A DNA stretch of 64,000 nucleotides. Origin: JAXGYX01 sp040772065. Its GTDB lineage: Bacteria > Bacillota > Clostridia > Saccharofermentanales > Fastidiosipilaceae. The notes below the pieces were generated by a model. It ran no database searches. It was not told the DNA's origin and saw only the letters and a list, made by a program, of their open reading frames with translations. Location of the stretch: contig JAXGYX010000001.1 in the NCBI GenBank assembly GCA_040772065.1, positions 1,426,001 through 1,490,000 on the forward strand, written 5' to 3'. Of the stretch, positions 54,002 to 62,941 are shown in pieces. The translations under genes were made by a program, and so were the position numbers. Within the stretch, counting starts at the first letter, position 1; every line of letters starts with the position of its first letter.

Positions 54002-54051
54002 CGAGGATTGCAATCCGAAGTTCCTTTCGGAGAGGGACTTTGTAATTCAAA
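54002..54051 (+). repeat. Solo copy of the IS30 left end
   Basis: Fifty bases match the left end of the complete IS30 element (including its flanking CGAGG) from CGAGGATTGCAATCCGAAGT to TTCAAA, then similarity stops. An extra tandem CGAGGATTGCA precedes it at 53991-54001. It contains the TCCGAA/TTCGGA hairpin. It lies 30 bp after hisS and just upstream of the infC promoter, with no transposase or right end nearby. Confidence 0.85.
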
Positions 54052-54080
54052 CAGACAATGTGCGGGCCATACGGCCGAAT

Positions 54081-55319
54081 TTATTTTTTAAACTCACGAA
54101 CAGTGTCATCTTTGCCGATCATCAAAAATCCCCAATATCCATCCGCCACCAGAGAGTCCAGAAATCCGCCAATGTTTTTTGGTTTTTCGTGTAACAGCAC
54201 ATCATAATCCGCGCGCAAAGCTTCGGCTTTTTGCCAGGCGATCGTAAATTGCTGTGGTTCATACAAGACCGCCACACTTTTTTTCGCGTCCGGTATGACA
54301 AAACCTTCAGACATCAAAATCGAAAAAATCCGCTCGAACCCAATTGAAAAACCAACCGCCGGCACATTCTGACCTAAAAACTTGCCGATCAGATTGTCAT
54401 ATCGACCCCCACCGGCGATCGAACCGCGAAATTTAGTGCTCTCAATTTCGAAGACAGTGCCTGTGTAGTAGCCTTGGCCGCGTACCAGCGAACTGTCATA
54501 GACGACTTCATAAGCGCCGGCGGCAAGTTCATTACAGGTGCCGATGATGGACTGCAGGCGTTCGATCGGCGCAATCTCATCGCAGATCTCCTTCATCTTC
54601 TCAAGTGGCAGATCTCCTTGAGACAACAAGGTCGCAAGCCGCTCGACCGCTTCGGCAGGCATGTTTTTTTCGGACAGTTCCTCTTTGACTCCGACCACGC
54701 CAATCTTGTCCAGCTTGTCAAATGTCACACTCACGCTGTCCAGTGACGCTTCGGCGAAACCTAAGTTCTGAAGCATGTTGCGCAAAATTCGGCGGTCGTT
54801 GACGCGCACTTTGAAATCCGCCAGTCCGATAGCCCGCAACGCCTTGGCGGTGGTTAAAATCAATTCGATCTCACAGTCGATCGCTGAGGAGCCTATGATG
54901 TCGATGTCGCACTGCATAAATTCTCGCAATCGACCCTTTTGTGGCCGTTCGGCGCGGTAAACTTTGTCAATCTGAACACATTTCACCGGACTCATCAGCT
55001 TTGCCCGGTTCGCCGCGTAGTAACGACTGAGCGGCAATGTGAGATCATAGCGCAGGCCGAGGTCCGCCAGCTCGTCAAACCTCCGATCCTCCAACGCCTG
55101 TTCAAGCTTGTTCCCCCGTTTTAATATTTTAAATATTAAATTCAGATTGTCTCCGCCCTCACTTTTATCCAGATTGACGGCATCTTCAATCGCCGGCGTC
55201 ATGATGCGTCTAAAACCATTGTTCTGGTAGACTTCTAAAATTTTGTTTTGCAAATAATCACGCACCGCCGTCTCCGCCGGCAAAAAATCATTGGTGCCCT
55301 TAACCGGTGTAATCTTCAT
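54081..55319 (-). CDS. hisS: Histidyl-tRNA synthetase
   Basis: The 412-residue class II synthetase shows motif 1 (GTNDFLPAETAVRDYL region), motif 2 (YRAERPQKGRLREFMQCDID) and the histidine-specific LVRGQGYYTGTVFEIE, then a C-terminal anticodon-binding domain. The start at 55319 follows GAAGAGG by five bases. No T-box leader was found in the 160-bp gap to mutY. The palindrome TGTGGACCACA lies 84 bp upstream. Confidence 0.95.
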   Translation of the reverse strand: MKITPVKGTNDFLPAETAVRDYLQNKILEVYQNNGFRRIMTPAIEDAVNLDKSEGGDNLNLIFKILKRGNKLEQALEDRRFDELADLGLRYDLTLPLSRYYAANRAKLMSPVKCVQIDKVYRAERPQKGRLREFMQCDIDIIGSSAIDCEIELILTTAKALRAIGLADFKVRVNDRRILRNMLQNLGFAEASLDSVSVTFDKLDKIGVVGVKEELSEKNMPAEAVERLATLLSQGDLPLEKMKEICDEIAPIERLQSIIGTCNELAAGAYEVVYDSSLVRGQGYYTGTVFEIESTKFRGSIAGGGRYDNLIGKFLGQNVPAVGFSIGFERIFSILMSEGFVIPDAKKSVAVLYEPQQFTIAWQKAEALRADYDVLLHEKPKNIGGFLDSLVADGYWGFLMIGKDDTVREFKK

Positions 55320-55402
55320 AAAAACCTCTTCATCTCGTTTGACCTGGGCGACCGCCAAGCCGGATCGCATGTATATTGATTAAACTGTATAATGTGCTTT
55401 GT

Positions 55403-55413
55403 TGTGGACCACA
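55403..55413. promoter_or_regulatory. Candidate operator palindrome between hisS and mutY
   Basis: TGTGGACCACA, identical to 33230-33240 upstream of glgB. On the minus strand it overlaps the region between a TTGTGT and a TTATAC that could be the hisS promoter. Confidence 0.4.
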
Positions 55414-55478
55414 CAATTTGCCGTTTCCCAGCGTCCAATACATAGAATAAGCAATGGCATTATATCACAAGGTATGAA

Positions 55479-56645
55479 ATGGAAAAATCAAGCACAGTGG
55501 AATTTCGCGCCTTCGACCCCACCATGTTGTTAAATTGGTTTGATGATGAAAAGAGAGCCTTCCCCTGGCGCCGAACCGGCGATCCATACGCGATCTGGGT
55601 ATCGGAGATCATGCTCCAACAGACTCGGGCGGCGACCGTCGTCCCCTATTTCCTAAGCTTTATGCGTCACTTCCCAACGGTCGAGGCTTTGGCTCGTTCC
55701 ACTGAAATGGCGGTACTGAAAAGCTGGGAAGGGTTGGGCTATTATTCGCGGGCGAAAAATTTGCGCGAAGGCGCGCGCTACGTGTTGGAGAATCACAACG
55801 GCGATCTGCCTCGCACATACAGCGAGATAATAAAGGTGCCCGGCATCGGTGATTACACGGCCGGCGCGATTCTTAGTCTGGCATTCAATCTGCCGATCCC
55901 GGCAGTCGATGGAAATGTGGTGCGTGTGTTCGCGCGGCTCACCGATTCCACTTGGACACAGGGGAATATCAAGGATCGAAGATTGTGTCGCCGGTATGTG
56001 GCTTCCGAACTCGAGGCCTGGCCGTCAAGCGCGGCCGGAATCAATGAAGCTCTGATTGAGCTGGGGGCGACCATCTGCGCACCTCGCCGACCGCGATGTG
56101 ATATCTGTCCGTTGTCACCTCACTGCGAAGCGCGACAATCCGGCAGAGCCCATCTGTTACCTTTGCGCAGACCGCCGAAAAAGAAGCCGATTGAGTCATT
56201 GACAATCCTAATTCTCCAGAATCAAGCCTCAAAGAAGGTGCTGGTTACACAAAGGCCCGCAGACGGACTGCTTGCCGATCTCTGGGAATTTCCCAGCCTG
56301 TCCGGACATATGAGTGATGCAGAAATCCGCCGGACTCTGGTCGCGCACGGCCAAAATCCATTGCGGATTCAACATTTGCCCGCAAGACGTCACATTTTCA
56401 CCCATCTAATATGGGATCTTCAAGCGTGGCACTGTGTCGTTGAGCCGACCGGGAACCGAAGTGGCGCCCCCGTGGCGTTAAAGATCAAGCCGGACGGGTT
56501 CTCCCACCTATCGCTCGTCGAGGACGGCGGTTCCGACGCTGAATGGGCGAATATGATCAGTGGCGATTGGGTCGATGCCGCGGATCTGGAACAACTGCCT
56601 TTTTCCGCCGCTTTGATTCCCTATCGTGACATTTCGCTGTTTTAG
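55479..56645 (+). CDS. mutY: A/G-specific adenine DNA glycosylase MutY
   Basis: MutY removes adenine opposite 8-oxoguanine. The catalytic glutamate is in SEIMLQQTRAATV; the helix-hairpin-helix LPRTYSEIIKVPGIGDYTAG with its aspartate follows, and the 4Fe-4S cysteines have the exact spacing C-x6-C-x2-C-x5-C in CAPRRPRCDICPLSPHC. A C-terminal NUDIX-like domain (PADGLLADLWEFPSL) recognises 8-oxoG. It is transcribed divergently from hisS. Confidence 0.95.
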   Translation: MEKSSTVEFRAFDPTMLLNWFDDEKRAFPWRRTGDPYAIWVSEIMLQQTRAATVVPYFLSFMRHFPTVEALARSTEMAVLKSWEGLGYYSRAKNLREGARYVLENHNGDLPRTYSEIIKVPGIGDYTAGAILSLAFNLPIPAVDGNVVRVFARLTDSTWTQGNIKDRRLCRRYVASELEAWPSSAAGINEALIELGATICAPRRPRCDICPLSPHCEARQSGRAHLLPLRRPPKKKPIESLTILILQNQASKKVLVTQRPADGLLADLWEFPSLSGHMSDAEIRRTLVAHGQNPLRIQHLPARRHIFTHLIWDLQAWHCVVEPTGNRSGAPVALKIKPDGFSHLSLVEDGGSDAEWANMISGDWVDAADLEQLPFSAALIPYRDISLF

Positions 56646-56664
56646 TTAAATATCGGCGTTCCGG

Positions 56665-57510
56665 TCAAATCAGATAATCCGATTCCAACAGACGCTCGGC
56701 GCGCTCTTTGTTTTTACCACCTTTGGCGATTTCCGCGTGGAGAAAATCAGGATTTTCCGCCACGAAGTCTTTGACAAACGCGATCGGATCGCGCGTATAG
56801 CCCTCGATCAACGCCATCTGCCGCTCATCGATCAAACCCGCGGCCAAGGCGTCGGCGAACAAAGATGTCGACACAACAGCCAGACTGATCAGCCGTACAC
56901 CTTGCTGTTCCAGTATCGAGGAGCCATCCTGATCACGATCAACCACCGCCAGAGTGTCGCTAATCTCGATGCGCAACGAATTCAGGACGGGCAGCCACAT
57001 GCGGATATAACTGGAAGCCTGAGTCACTAAATCCACAACATGCAACGCTTTTTTTCCAACAACAGGCGAGTCCTCGCCTCGTGTCGATTCGCCATCTGCG
57101 GTGGTGTAAACGGTGCTTCCATCTTTAAATATTGACAAATGTGGGAGTTTCAGCAGTTTCGCCAATTGTATCGAAAAGAAAAAATCGCGCCGCTCTCCCC
57201 CGGAGATCAGGTCAAATTTCAAACCTTCCACCGCCCGAACGCAATCGTCCATCACCAGGCGATAAATCTCATTTTCATGATAGCGGCGGTTCGTCTCAGC
57301 CGCTATAGCTGTTGGGAACGTCAAGGGATCGGCCGCGGCGTGTTCAATTTTCGTCAGCAAGTCCTTGGCGGACGCCTCATCTCCATATAGAAAATGAGTA
57401 TTGACATAATACGGACCGAACAAACCGGATGTGTACCAAAAGGGTTCACCGGGGGGGCACACTCGAATCGCCCGAGTGGCGAACAACGCGTTGACAATTG
57501 GATGATTCAT
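56665..57510 (-). CDS. pyrE: PyrE-like orotate phosphoribosyltransferase
   Basis: The 281-residue protein has a type I phosphoribosyltransferase layout (FDLISGGERRDFFFSIQLA, LPHLSIFKDGS, then ALHVVDLVTQASSYIR). In a pyr operon that otherwise lacks pyrE, orotate phosphoribosyltransferase is the best guess. However, the PRPP loop, normally like DVITTGGS, reads DLVTQASS, and the protein is longer than the usual 210 residues, so specificity or activity may differ. The start follows AGAGGAG. Confidence 0.65.
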   Translation of the reverse strand: MNHPIVNALFATRAIRVCPPGEPFWYTSGLFGPYYVNTHFLYGDEASAKDLLTKIEHAAADPLTFPTAIAAETNRRYHENEIYRLVMDDCVRAVEGLKFDLISGGERRDFFFSIQLAKLLKLPHLSIFKDGSTVYTTADGESTRGEDSPVVGKKALHVVDLVTQASSYIRMWLPVLNSLRIEISDTLAVVDRDQDGSSILEQQGVRLISLAVVSTSLFADALAAGLIDERQMALIEGYTRDPIAFVKDFVAENPDFLHAEIAKGGKNKERAERLLESDYLI

Positions 57511-57532
57511 GGTTTTTCTCCTCTTTGCTCAA

Positions 57533-58642
57533 TCACCATAGATTTAAGGTGCCGATCAATTCGCACGGCTCCTTCACCTGATGAGCCGTCAGCCAGATTT
57601 CAAAATCTCGCACAATTTGTTCAATTCCGGTGGGGGAAATCAAATTAAAGGTGCCAATCTGCACGGCGCTGGCTCCCGCGATCATAAACTCCACAGCGTC
57701 CAGCGCAGTGCGGATGCCACCCAGTCCGACCACCGGAATTCGCACCGCCCGAAAGACTTCGTTGACCATGCGCAGCGCGATCGGCTTGACCGCGGGTCCT
57801 GACAGACCGCCGGTGTTATTATGCAGGATCGGTCGCCTTGTCTCGGCGTCGATCGACATGCCGAGCAACGTGTTGATCAGCGAGACAGCGTCGGCGCCAC
57901 CCGCCTCGGCCGCTCTCGCGGCGTCCGCGATGCTGGTGACATTCGGAGTCAGTTTGACCCACAGTTGCTTGTCGGTCAACGTGCGAACGCGCTTTGTGAC
58001 CGATTCGATATTCGCGGGATCGGCGCCAAACGTCATCCCTCCGGTCCGCACATTGGGGCAGGACAGATTCAACTCGATGATCGGCGCATCACTCGCGTCG
58101 ACGCGCCGGCACACCTCTTCATAATCGTCCTCGGTGCTGCCGGCGACATTGACAATGGTGATGGTGTCTTGCTCCAACATAAACGGCAGTTCGTTCGCCA
58201 TAAAGGCGTCAACTCCGGGATTTTGCAGTCCAACCGCATTGAGCATCCCGCACGACGTCTCGGCAACACGTGGCGGCGGATTGCCCGCTCTTGGTTCCAA
58301 GGTCACACCTTTTGAGCTGATACCACCCCATATCGACAAATCCAAAAACTCAGCGGCTTCTCTGCCAAAGCCATAGGTTCCCGAAGCCGCGACAAAAGGA
58401 TTTTTAAACGTGGCCGCTCCCACCTTGACGGTCAGGTCAACCTCCGGTGTCACGTCGGTTCGCAAAACAGATCGCTTGTTTTTTTCTCGTTTCTGTTTAT
58501 TTCCGGAGCGGACACTCTTCTTGATCGCTGTTTTGACGACACCGTCCGACCATGAAGTGGCATCCGTCCGACACTTGTCCCGGCCATCCACTGTCATACG
58601 GGACGAAGCGAGTTCGGTGACGTTGTTATTATCTCTTTTCAT
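57533..58642 (-). CDS. pyrD: Dihydroorotate dehydrogenase, class 1B catalytic subunit, with basic N-terminal extension
   Basis: The FMN barrel begins around residue 70 (VKVGAATFKNPFVAASGTYG). The catalytic cysteine lies in ELNLSCPNVRTGG, and FMN contacts in VVGLGGIRTALDA. The first 65-70 residues are a polar, Lys/Arg-rich extension not usual in PyrD. An internal start near CCGGAGG could remove it, but only CTG or GTG codons are available. The gene overlaps pyrK by 4 bp; a TTG two codons earlier is an alternative start. Confidence 0.93.
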   Translation of the reverse strand: MKRDNNNVTELASSRMTVDGRDKCRTDATSWSDGVVKTAIKKSVRSGNKQKREKNKRSVLRTDVTPEVDLTVKVGAATFKNPFVAASGTYGFGREAAEFLDLSIWGGISSKGVTLEPRAGNPPPRVAETSCGMLNAVGLQNPGVDAFMANELPFMLEQDTITIVNVAGSTEDDYEEVCRRVDASDAPIIELNLSCPNVRTGGMTFGADPANIESVTKRVRTLTDKQLWVKLTPNVTSIADAARAAEAGGADAVSLINTLLGMSIDAETRRPILHNNTGGLSGPAVKPIALRMVNEVFRAVRIPVVGLGGIRTALDAVEFMIAGASAVQIGTFNLISPTGIEQIVRDFEIWLTAHQVKEPCELIGTLNLW

Positions 58643-59496
58643 TGCCAAACAACCTCCTCCGCGTCATAAACCGGCCCCTCCTTGCAACAGCGGGTATACC
58701 TCCATCCGGTTGATTGCGACGGATCTTTGGTTTTGCAGGCGCAGACCAGACACAGACCGACTCCGCACGCCATGCGCTCTTCCAAACTGACCTGACAGGA
58801 CAGGCCGTTGGTTTTTGCGAATTCAGCGACCGCCCGCATCATGGGCGTCGGGCCACAAGTCAGTACGGCGCCGCCACGGCTGATTCCGTCACCCAACCGA
58901 GCTCCGTTTTCGTCCGCGACAAAGTCCAAGCGCCGTGCGACCAGCGTAATGGCGGCCAGGATGTCACCCTCGACATCCATGTCGCCGGCTTCGGACGCCA
59001 CAACACAGACATCGGACACAGCTTGAAACTCATCGACCAGCACACTGTTCGCCTTGTCCCGAAAGCCAAACGCAGCTCCGGTTTTGACCCCCCGGGCGCG
59101 CAGCTCATCCAATAAAAACAACATCGGATAGACACCGGTTCCGCCGCCGGCGACAATGCAAGAATCCAAATTCTCCAACTCAAATCCATGTCCCAAAGGG
59201 CCCAACACCGAAACGGTATCGTCCGGTCTCAGCTCCAAAAGATCCGCCATTCCCTCACCTTTGGCGCGACCGCCCACCGACACGGTTCCCTCGACCCGAT
59301 CCACTCGGGCGATTCCCAGTGGGCGCCGCAAAAATTGAGCACAGGACAATGCCACAAATTGACCCGGGCGTGCGGTTTCGGCAATGGGCGGACAATGAAA
59401 AGTGATCATTTTTTGAGTGTGGCTTCCGTCTGCTCTCGGGGCGTCAAGCGCGGCCACCGAGATCACGGGGCAATGGTATTCAATTTGTTTGGTCAT
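58639..59496 (-). CDS. pyrK: Dihydroorotate dehydrogenase electron-transfer subunit
   Basis: FAD-binding RRPLGIARVD, NAD-binding SVLGPLGHGFELEN and GGGTGVYPMLFL, and a 2Fe-2S site in ERMACGVGLCLVCACK with a later cysteine pair (RCCKEG) define PyrK. It passes electrons from PyrD to NAD. The start at 59496 is five bases after GAGGAAG. Confidence 0.94.
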   Translation of the reverse strand: MTKQIEYHCPVISVAALDAPRADGSHTQKMITFHCPPIAETARPGQFVALSCAQFLRRPLGIARVDRVEGTVSVGGRAKGEGMADLLELRPDDTVSVLGPLGHGFELENLDSCIVAGGGTGVYPMLFLLDELRARGVKTGAAFGFRDKANSVLVDEFQAVSDVCVVASEAGDMDVEGDILAAITLVARRLDFVADENGARLGDGISRGGAVLTCGPTPMMRAVAEFAKTNGLSCQVSLEERMACGVGLCLVCACKTKDPSQSTGWRYTRCCKEGPVYDAEEVVWQ

Positions 59497-59506
59497 GCGA
59501 TCTTCC

Positions 59507-62500
59507 TCATTCGTCACAAGGCGATTCCTTTTTTAGTATGCCGTTGCCGGACGGTATTTCATGCAGCGGCAGCGTGTTTGCTTTTGTCTCTTTCACATAT
59601 TTTGCGAACCGATCAATCGAAATCGGCTTCAGATCCCACGGTTGAATGCCCTTTTCCAGACATTCGACCACGGCCACCAGCGTGTCCAGCGAGGTGATCG
59701 TCGGCACTCCATGCTCAATGCAGATGCGACGAAGTGCGAAGCCCGAACTATTGATGTTGCTTGCGTCGGTCGTGTTGATCAACAACCTCGCCTGTCCGGA
59801 CAGGACAAGATCTTTCGCGTTGGGCGACTCCTGATTCACTTTGCGAATCGTGCTGGTGGGGATGCCGTTGCGGTTAAGATAGTTTGCGGTGCCGCCTGTT
59901 CCATATAATTCGTAACCCAGCCGGAACAACCGTTCAGCCAGTGTGATCAGATCATATTTGTCTGAGTTGCTCACGGTCAAAATAATTTTAGAACCGGGTT
60001 TGGGAAACTTGAATCCTGAAGCCAAAATCGCCTTGTACATCGCTTCACTGTAAGTGAGGTCCAGTCCAAGAACTTCACCCGTGCTTTTCATTTCCGGCCC
60101 GAGTGCGGTGTCTACGTCATGCAGTTTCTCAAAAGAGAAGACCGGCGCCTTGATCGCGTAGACCGCCGGGTAGCGCGCGAACAAACCGGTGCCGTGGCCA
60201 AGGTTTCGAACCTTTTCACCCATCATCACCCTTGTCGCCAGATTGACAATCGGCAGACCGGTCACTTTGGATATATACGGTATGGTGCGACTCGATCGCG
60301 GGTTGACCTCAATGACATAGACCTCGTTGTTGTACAAGATATATTGGATGTTCAGCAAGCCCACGATGTGCATGGCCCGCGCCAATCTTTCGGTGTATGT
60401 GACAATGGTATCGCGCACGCGTTCCGAAATATAAGCGGGAAAAATAGAATGCGAGTCGCCGGAATGGATGCCCGCTCTTTCCAGATGTTCCATGATGCCG
60501 GGAATCAGAATGTCCTCGCCGTCCGAGACCGCGTCCACCTCCAGCTCCAGTCCCATAAGATATTTGTCCACCAATATCGGATGCTCTTGCACATCGCGTT
60601 GAATGTAACCCATGTACTCGCGCACGTCTTCCTCATTGTGGCAGATGACCATACCTTTTCCGCCTAAAACATAAGAAGGGCGTAGCAACACAGGGTAGAT
60701 CAAACGTTCAGCGGCGGCGACCGCCTCCTCCTCGGTGAAAATAGTCAGACCTTTCGGGCGTGGGATTTCACACATCTCCAGAATCTTGTCGAATCGTTCC
60801 CGGTCCTCCGCCTCGTCCACACCATCCGCGGAAGTACCCAGGATGGTATAGCCCATATCGGACACCGCCTTGATCAGCTTAATCGCGGTCTGGCCGCCGA
60901 ATTGACAGATGACACCGAGTGGTTTTTCATTCTCCAACACACCGCGCACATCATCCTCCGTGAGCGGCTCAAAATACAGTCGATCGGAAATATCAAAATC
61001 GGTCGACACCGTTTCGGGATTGTTGTTGATGATGATCGCCTCATAGCCCAACTGTTTCAGTTCCTGAACACAATGGACAGAACAATAGTCAAATTCAATG
61101 CCTTGGCCGATTCGGATCGGTCCCGAACCCAGCACAACCACCTTTTTGCGCTCGGTCGGCTCAGCCTCGTTTTCGGCATCGAATCCCGAATAAAAATACG
61201 GCGTCTTCGCCAAGAATTCGCCGGCGCAGGTGTCCACCATTTTGTACGAGTGGATGATGTTGAATCCTTTGCGTATCGCGCGGACCTCCTCAATCGGTTG
61301 ATTTCTTAGAAGAGAGATCCAGGTATCCGTGAAGCAGCACTGCGCCGCGCGGCGAATCAGCTGTTCTGTCAAAATCGGAGCCTCCGCGATTTCTCTTTCA
61401 AGCTCGGTCAGGCTTTTGACGCGCGACAAAAAATAGGGGTTGATTCTGGTGACTTCATAAACATGATCCACACTCACTCCCCTGCGCAGCGCCTCGGCGA
61501 CAACGAACAGGCGTCGATCATCGACCAGCTCCAATAGCTCTGCGATGTGCTCGTCGCTTTGCGTGGCCAACTCCTCGTTGTACAGACCCCATACATTCAT
61601 TTCAAGTGAGCGAATCGCCTTCATCAAGGCCGCCTCAAAAGTGCTCCCGATGGACATGACCTCTCCGGTCGCTTTCATCTGGGTGCCGAGTTTGCGCTTC
61701 GCCTTGATAAATTTGTCAAACGGCCATTTGGGGATTTTACATACCACATAATCCAAAGTGGGCTCCGAGGTGGCGGTGGTCACGCCGGTAACCACATTTT
61801 CGATCTCGTCGAGCCGATAGCCCAACGCGATGCGGGTGGCGACTTTGGCGATCGGATAGCCGGTGGCTTTTGAGGCCAGCGCGGATGAGCGGGATAGCCG
61901 GGGATTAACCTCGATGACCGCGTAACTTCCGTTATTCGGGTGTAGGGCGAACTGGACGTTGCAGCCACCTTCTATGCCCAACGCATGTACGATATTTAAT
62001 GATGCCGTGCGCAACATTTCCAATTCGCGAGCGGGCAAAGTCAAGGCCGGGGCGAAGACAATGGAGTCTCCGGTGTGGACACCGACGGGATCCAGATTTT
62101 CCATCGAACAAACCGCGATTGCGTTGCCGGCGCCATCCCGCACGGCCTCGAATTCAAGTTCTTTCCAGCCGGCGATCGATTGTTCAATCAGGACTTGATG
62201 AACGCGGCTAGCTTCCAAGCCGGCGGCGGCGATCGTAAGCATCTCGTCCTCAGACTCGGCGATACCACCACCCGTGCCGCCCAAAGTGAAGGCCGGACGG
62301 ACGATTACCGGATAGCCAATCCGTCTCGCCAAAGCTTTGCAGTCATCTAAATTGTGAGCGATACCGGAAGGGACACAGGGCTCTCCGATTTCCAGCATGG
62401 TGTCGCGAAACTGTTCTCGGTCTTCACCTTTTTTAATGCCGGCCGCCGACGTCCCCAGCAATTGGATACCATGTTCTTCAAGAAAACCCGACTCCGACAG

Positions 62501-62803
62501 CTCCATCGCGAAATTCAGCCCTGTCTGTCCACCAAGTGTGGCCAGCAAAGAATCACATTTTTCTTCGAGCAAAATTCGCTTCACAACATCAATCTGAAGC
62601 GCTTCTATATAAACATGGTCTGCCATGTCGGCGTCGGTCATGATTGTCGCGGGGTTGCTGTTTAACAACACGACCTCCAGACCTTCTTCGCGCAGCGTAC
62701 GGCAGGCCTGAGTGCCGGCATAGTCGAACTCCGCCGCTTGTCCGATGATGATTGGGCCCGAACCAATCATCATGACCTTTTTAATATCAGGACGTTTGGG
62801 CAT
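59507..62803 (-). CDS. carB: Carbamoyl-phosphate synthase large subunit
   Basis: The 1098-residue protein has duplicated ATP-grasp halves: GSGPIIIGQAAEFDYAGTQA and GSGPIRIGQGIEFDYCSVHC, each followed by ATP-grasp segments with EVNPRLSRSSALASKATG and EVNPRSSRTIPYISKVTG. A C-terminal MGS-like allosteric domain ends the protein. The small subunit carA is not in the window. GAAAGAGGA precedes the ATG. Confidence 0.97.
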   Translation of the reverse strand: MPKRPDIKKVMMIGSGPIIIGQAAEFDYAGTQACRTLREEGLEVVLLNSNPATIMTDADMADHVYIEALQIDVVKRILLEEKCDSLLATLGGQTGLNFAMELSESGFLEEHGIQLLGTSAAGIKKGEDREQFRDTMLEIGEPCVPSGIAHNLDDCKALARRIGYPVIVRPAFTLGGTGGGIAESEDEMLTIAAAGLEASRVHQVLIEQSIAGWKELEFEAVRDGAGNAIAVCSMENLDPVGVHTGDSIVFAPALTLPARELEMLRTASLNIVHALGIEGGCNVQFALHPNNGSYAVIEVNPRLSRSSALASKATGYPIAKVATRIALGYRLDEIENVVTGVTTATSEPTLDYVVCKIPKWPFDKFIKAKRKLGTQMKATGEVMSIGSTFEAALMKAIRSLEMNVWGLYNEELATQSDEHIAELLELVDDRRLFVVAEALRRGVSVDHVYEVTRINPYFLSRVKSLTELEREIAEAPILTEQLIRRAAQCCFTDTWISLLRNQPIEEVRAIRKGFNIIHSYKMVDTCAGEFLAKTPYFYSGFDAENEAEPTERKKVVVLGSGPIRIGQGIEFDYCSVHCVQELKQLGYEAIIINNNPETVSTDFDISDRLYFEPLTEDDVRGVLENEKPLGVICQFGGQTAIKLIKAVSDMGYTILGTSADGVDEAEDRERFDKILEMCEIPRPKGLTIFTEEEAVAAAERLIYPVLLRPSYVLGGKGMVICHNEEDVREYMGYIQRDVQEHPILVDKYLMGLELEVDAVSDGEDILIPGIMEHLERAGIHSGDSHSIFPAYISERVRDTIVTYTERLARAMHIVGLLNIQYILYNNEVYVIEVNPRSSRTIPYISKVTGLPIVNLATRVMMGEKVRNLGHGTGLFARYPAVYAIKAPVFSFEKLHDVDTALGPEMKSTGEVLGLDLTYSEAMYKAILASGFKFPKPGSKIILTVSNSDKYDLITLAERLFRLGYELYGTGGTANYLNRNGIPTSTIRKVNQESPNAKDLVLSGQARLLINTTDASNINSSGFALRRICIEHGVPTITSLDTLVAVVECLEKGIQPWDLKPISIDRFAKYVKETKANTLPLHEIPSGNGILKKESPCDE

Positions 62804-62861
62804 AATCTATCCTCTTTCGTGAAACAACACGCTTTTATTCGTTTATTACATTAATTTGCAT

Positions 62862-62870
62862 ATTATAGCA
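62862..62870 (-). promoter_or_regulatory. Internal extended -10 promoter upstream of carB
   Basis: Minus strand TGCTATAAT, a perfect extended -10 box in the 138-bp gap between pyrF and carB, about 60 bp before the ATG. No PyrR-type attenuator was seen in the gap. Confidence 0.55.
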
Positions 62871-62941
62871 TTATCGGCGTGAAACTCCGCATATCAATTG
62901 CATATATTCGAAAAATTATTCATTTTCATCAATATCGCAGA

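Noticed and set aside
55320..55478. T-box riboswitch for hisS
   Set aside because: The gap to the divergent mutY is only about 160 bp, and no T-box signature or antiterminator was seen; a simple palindrome is present instead.
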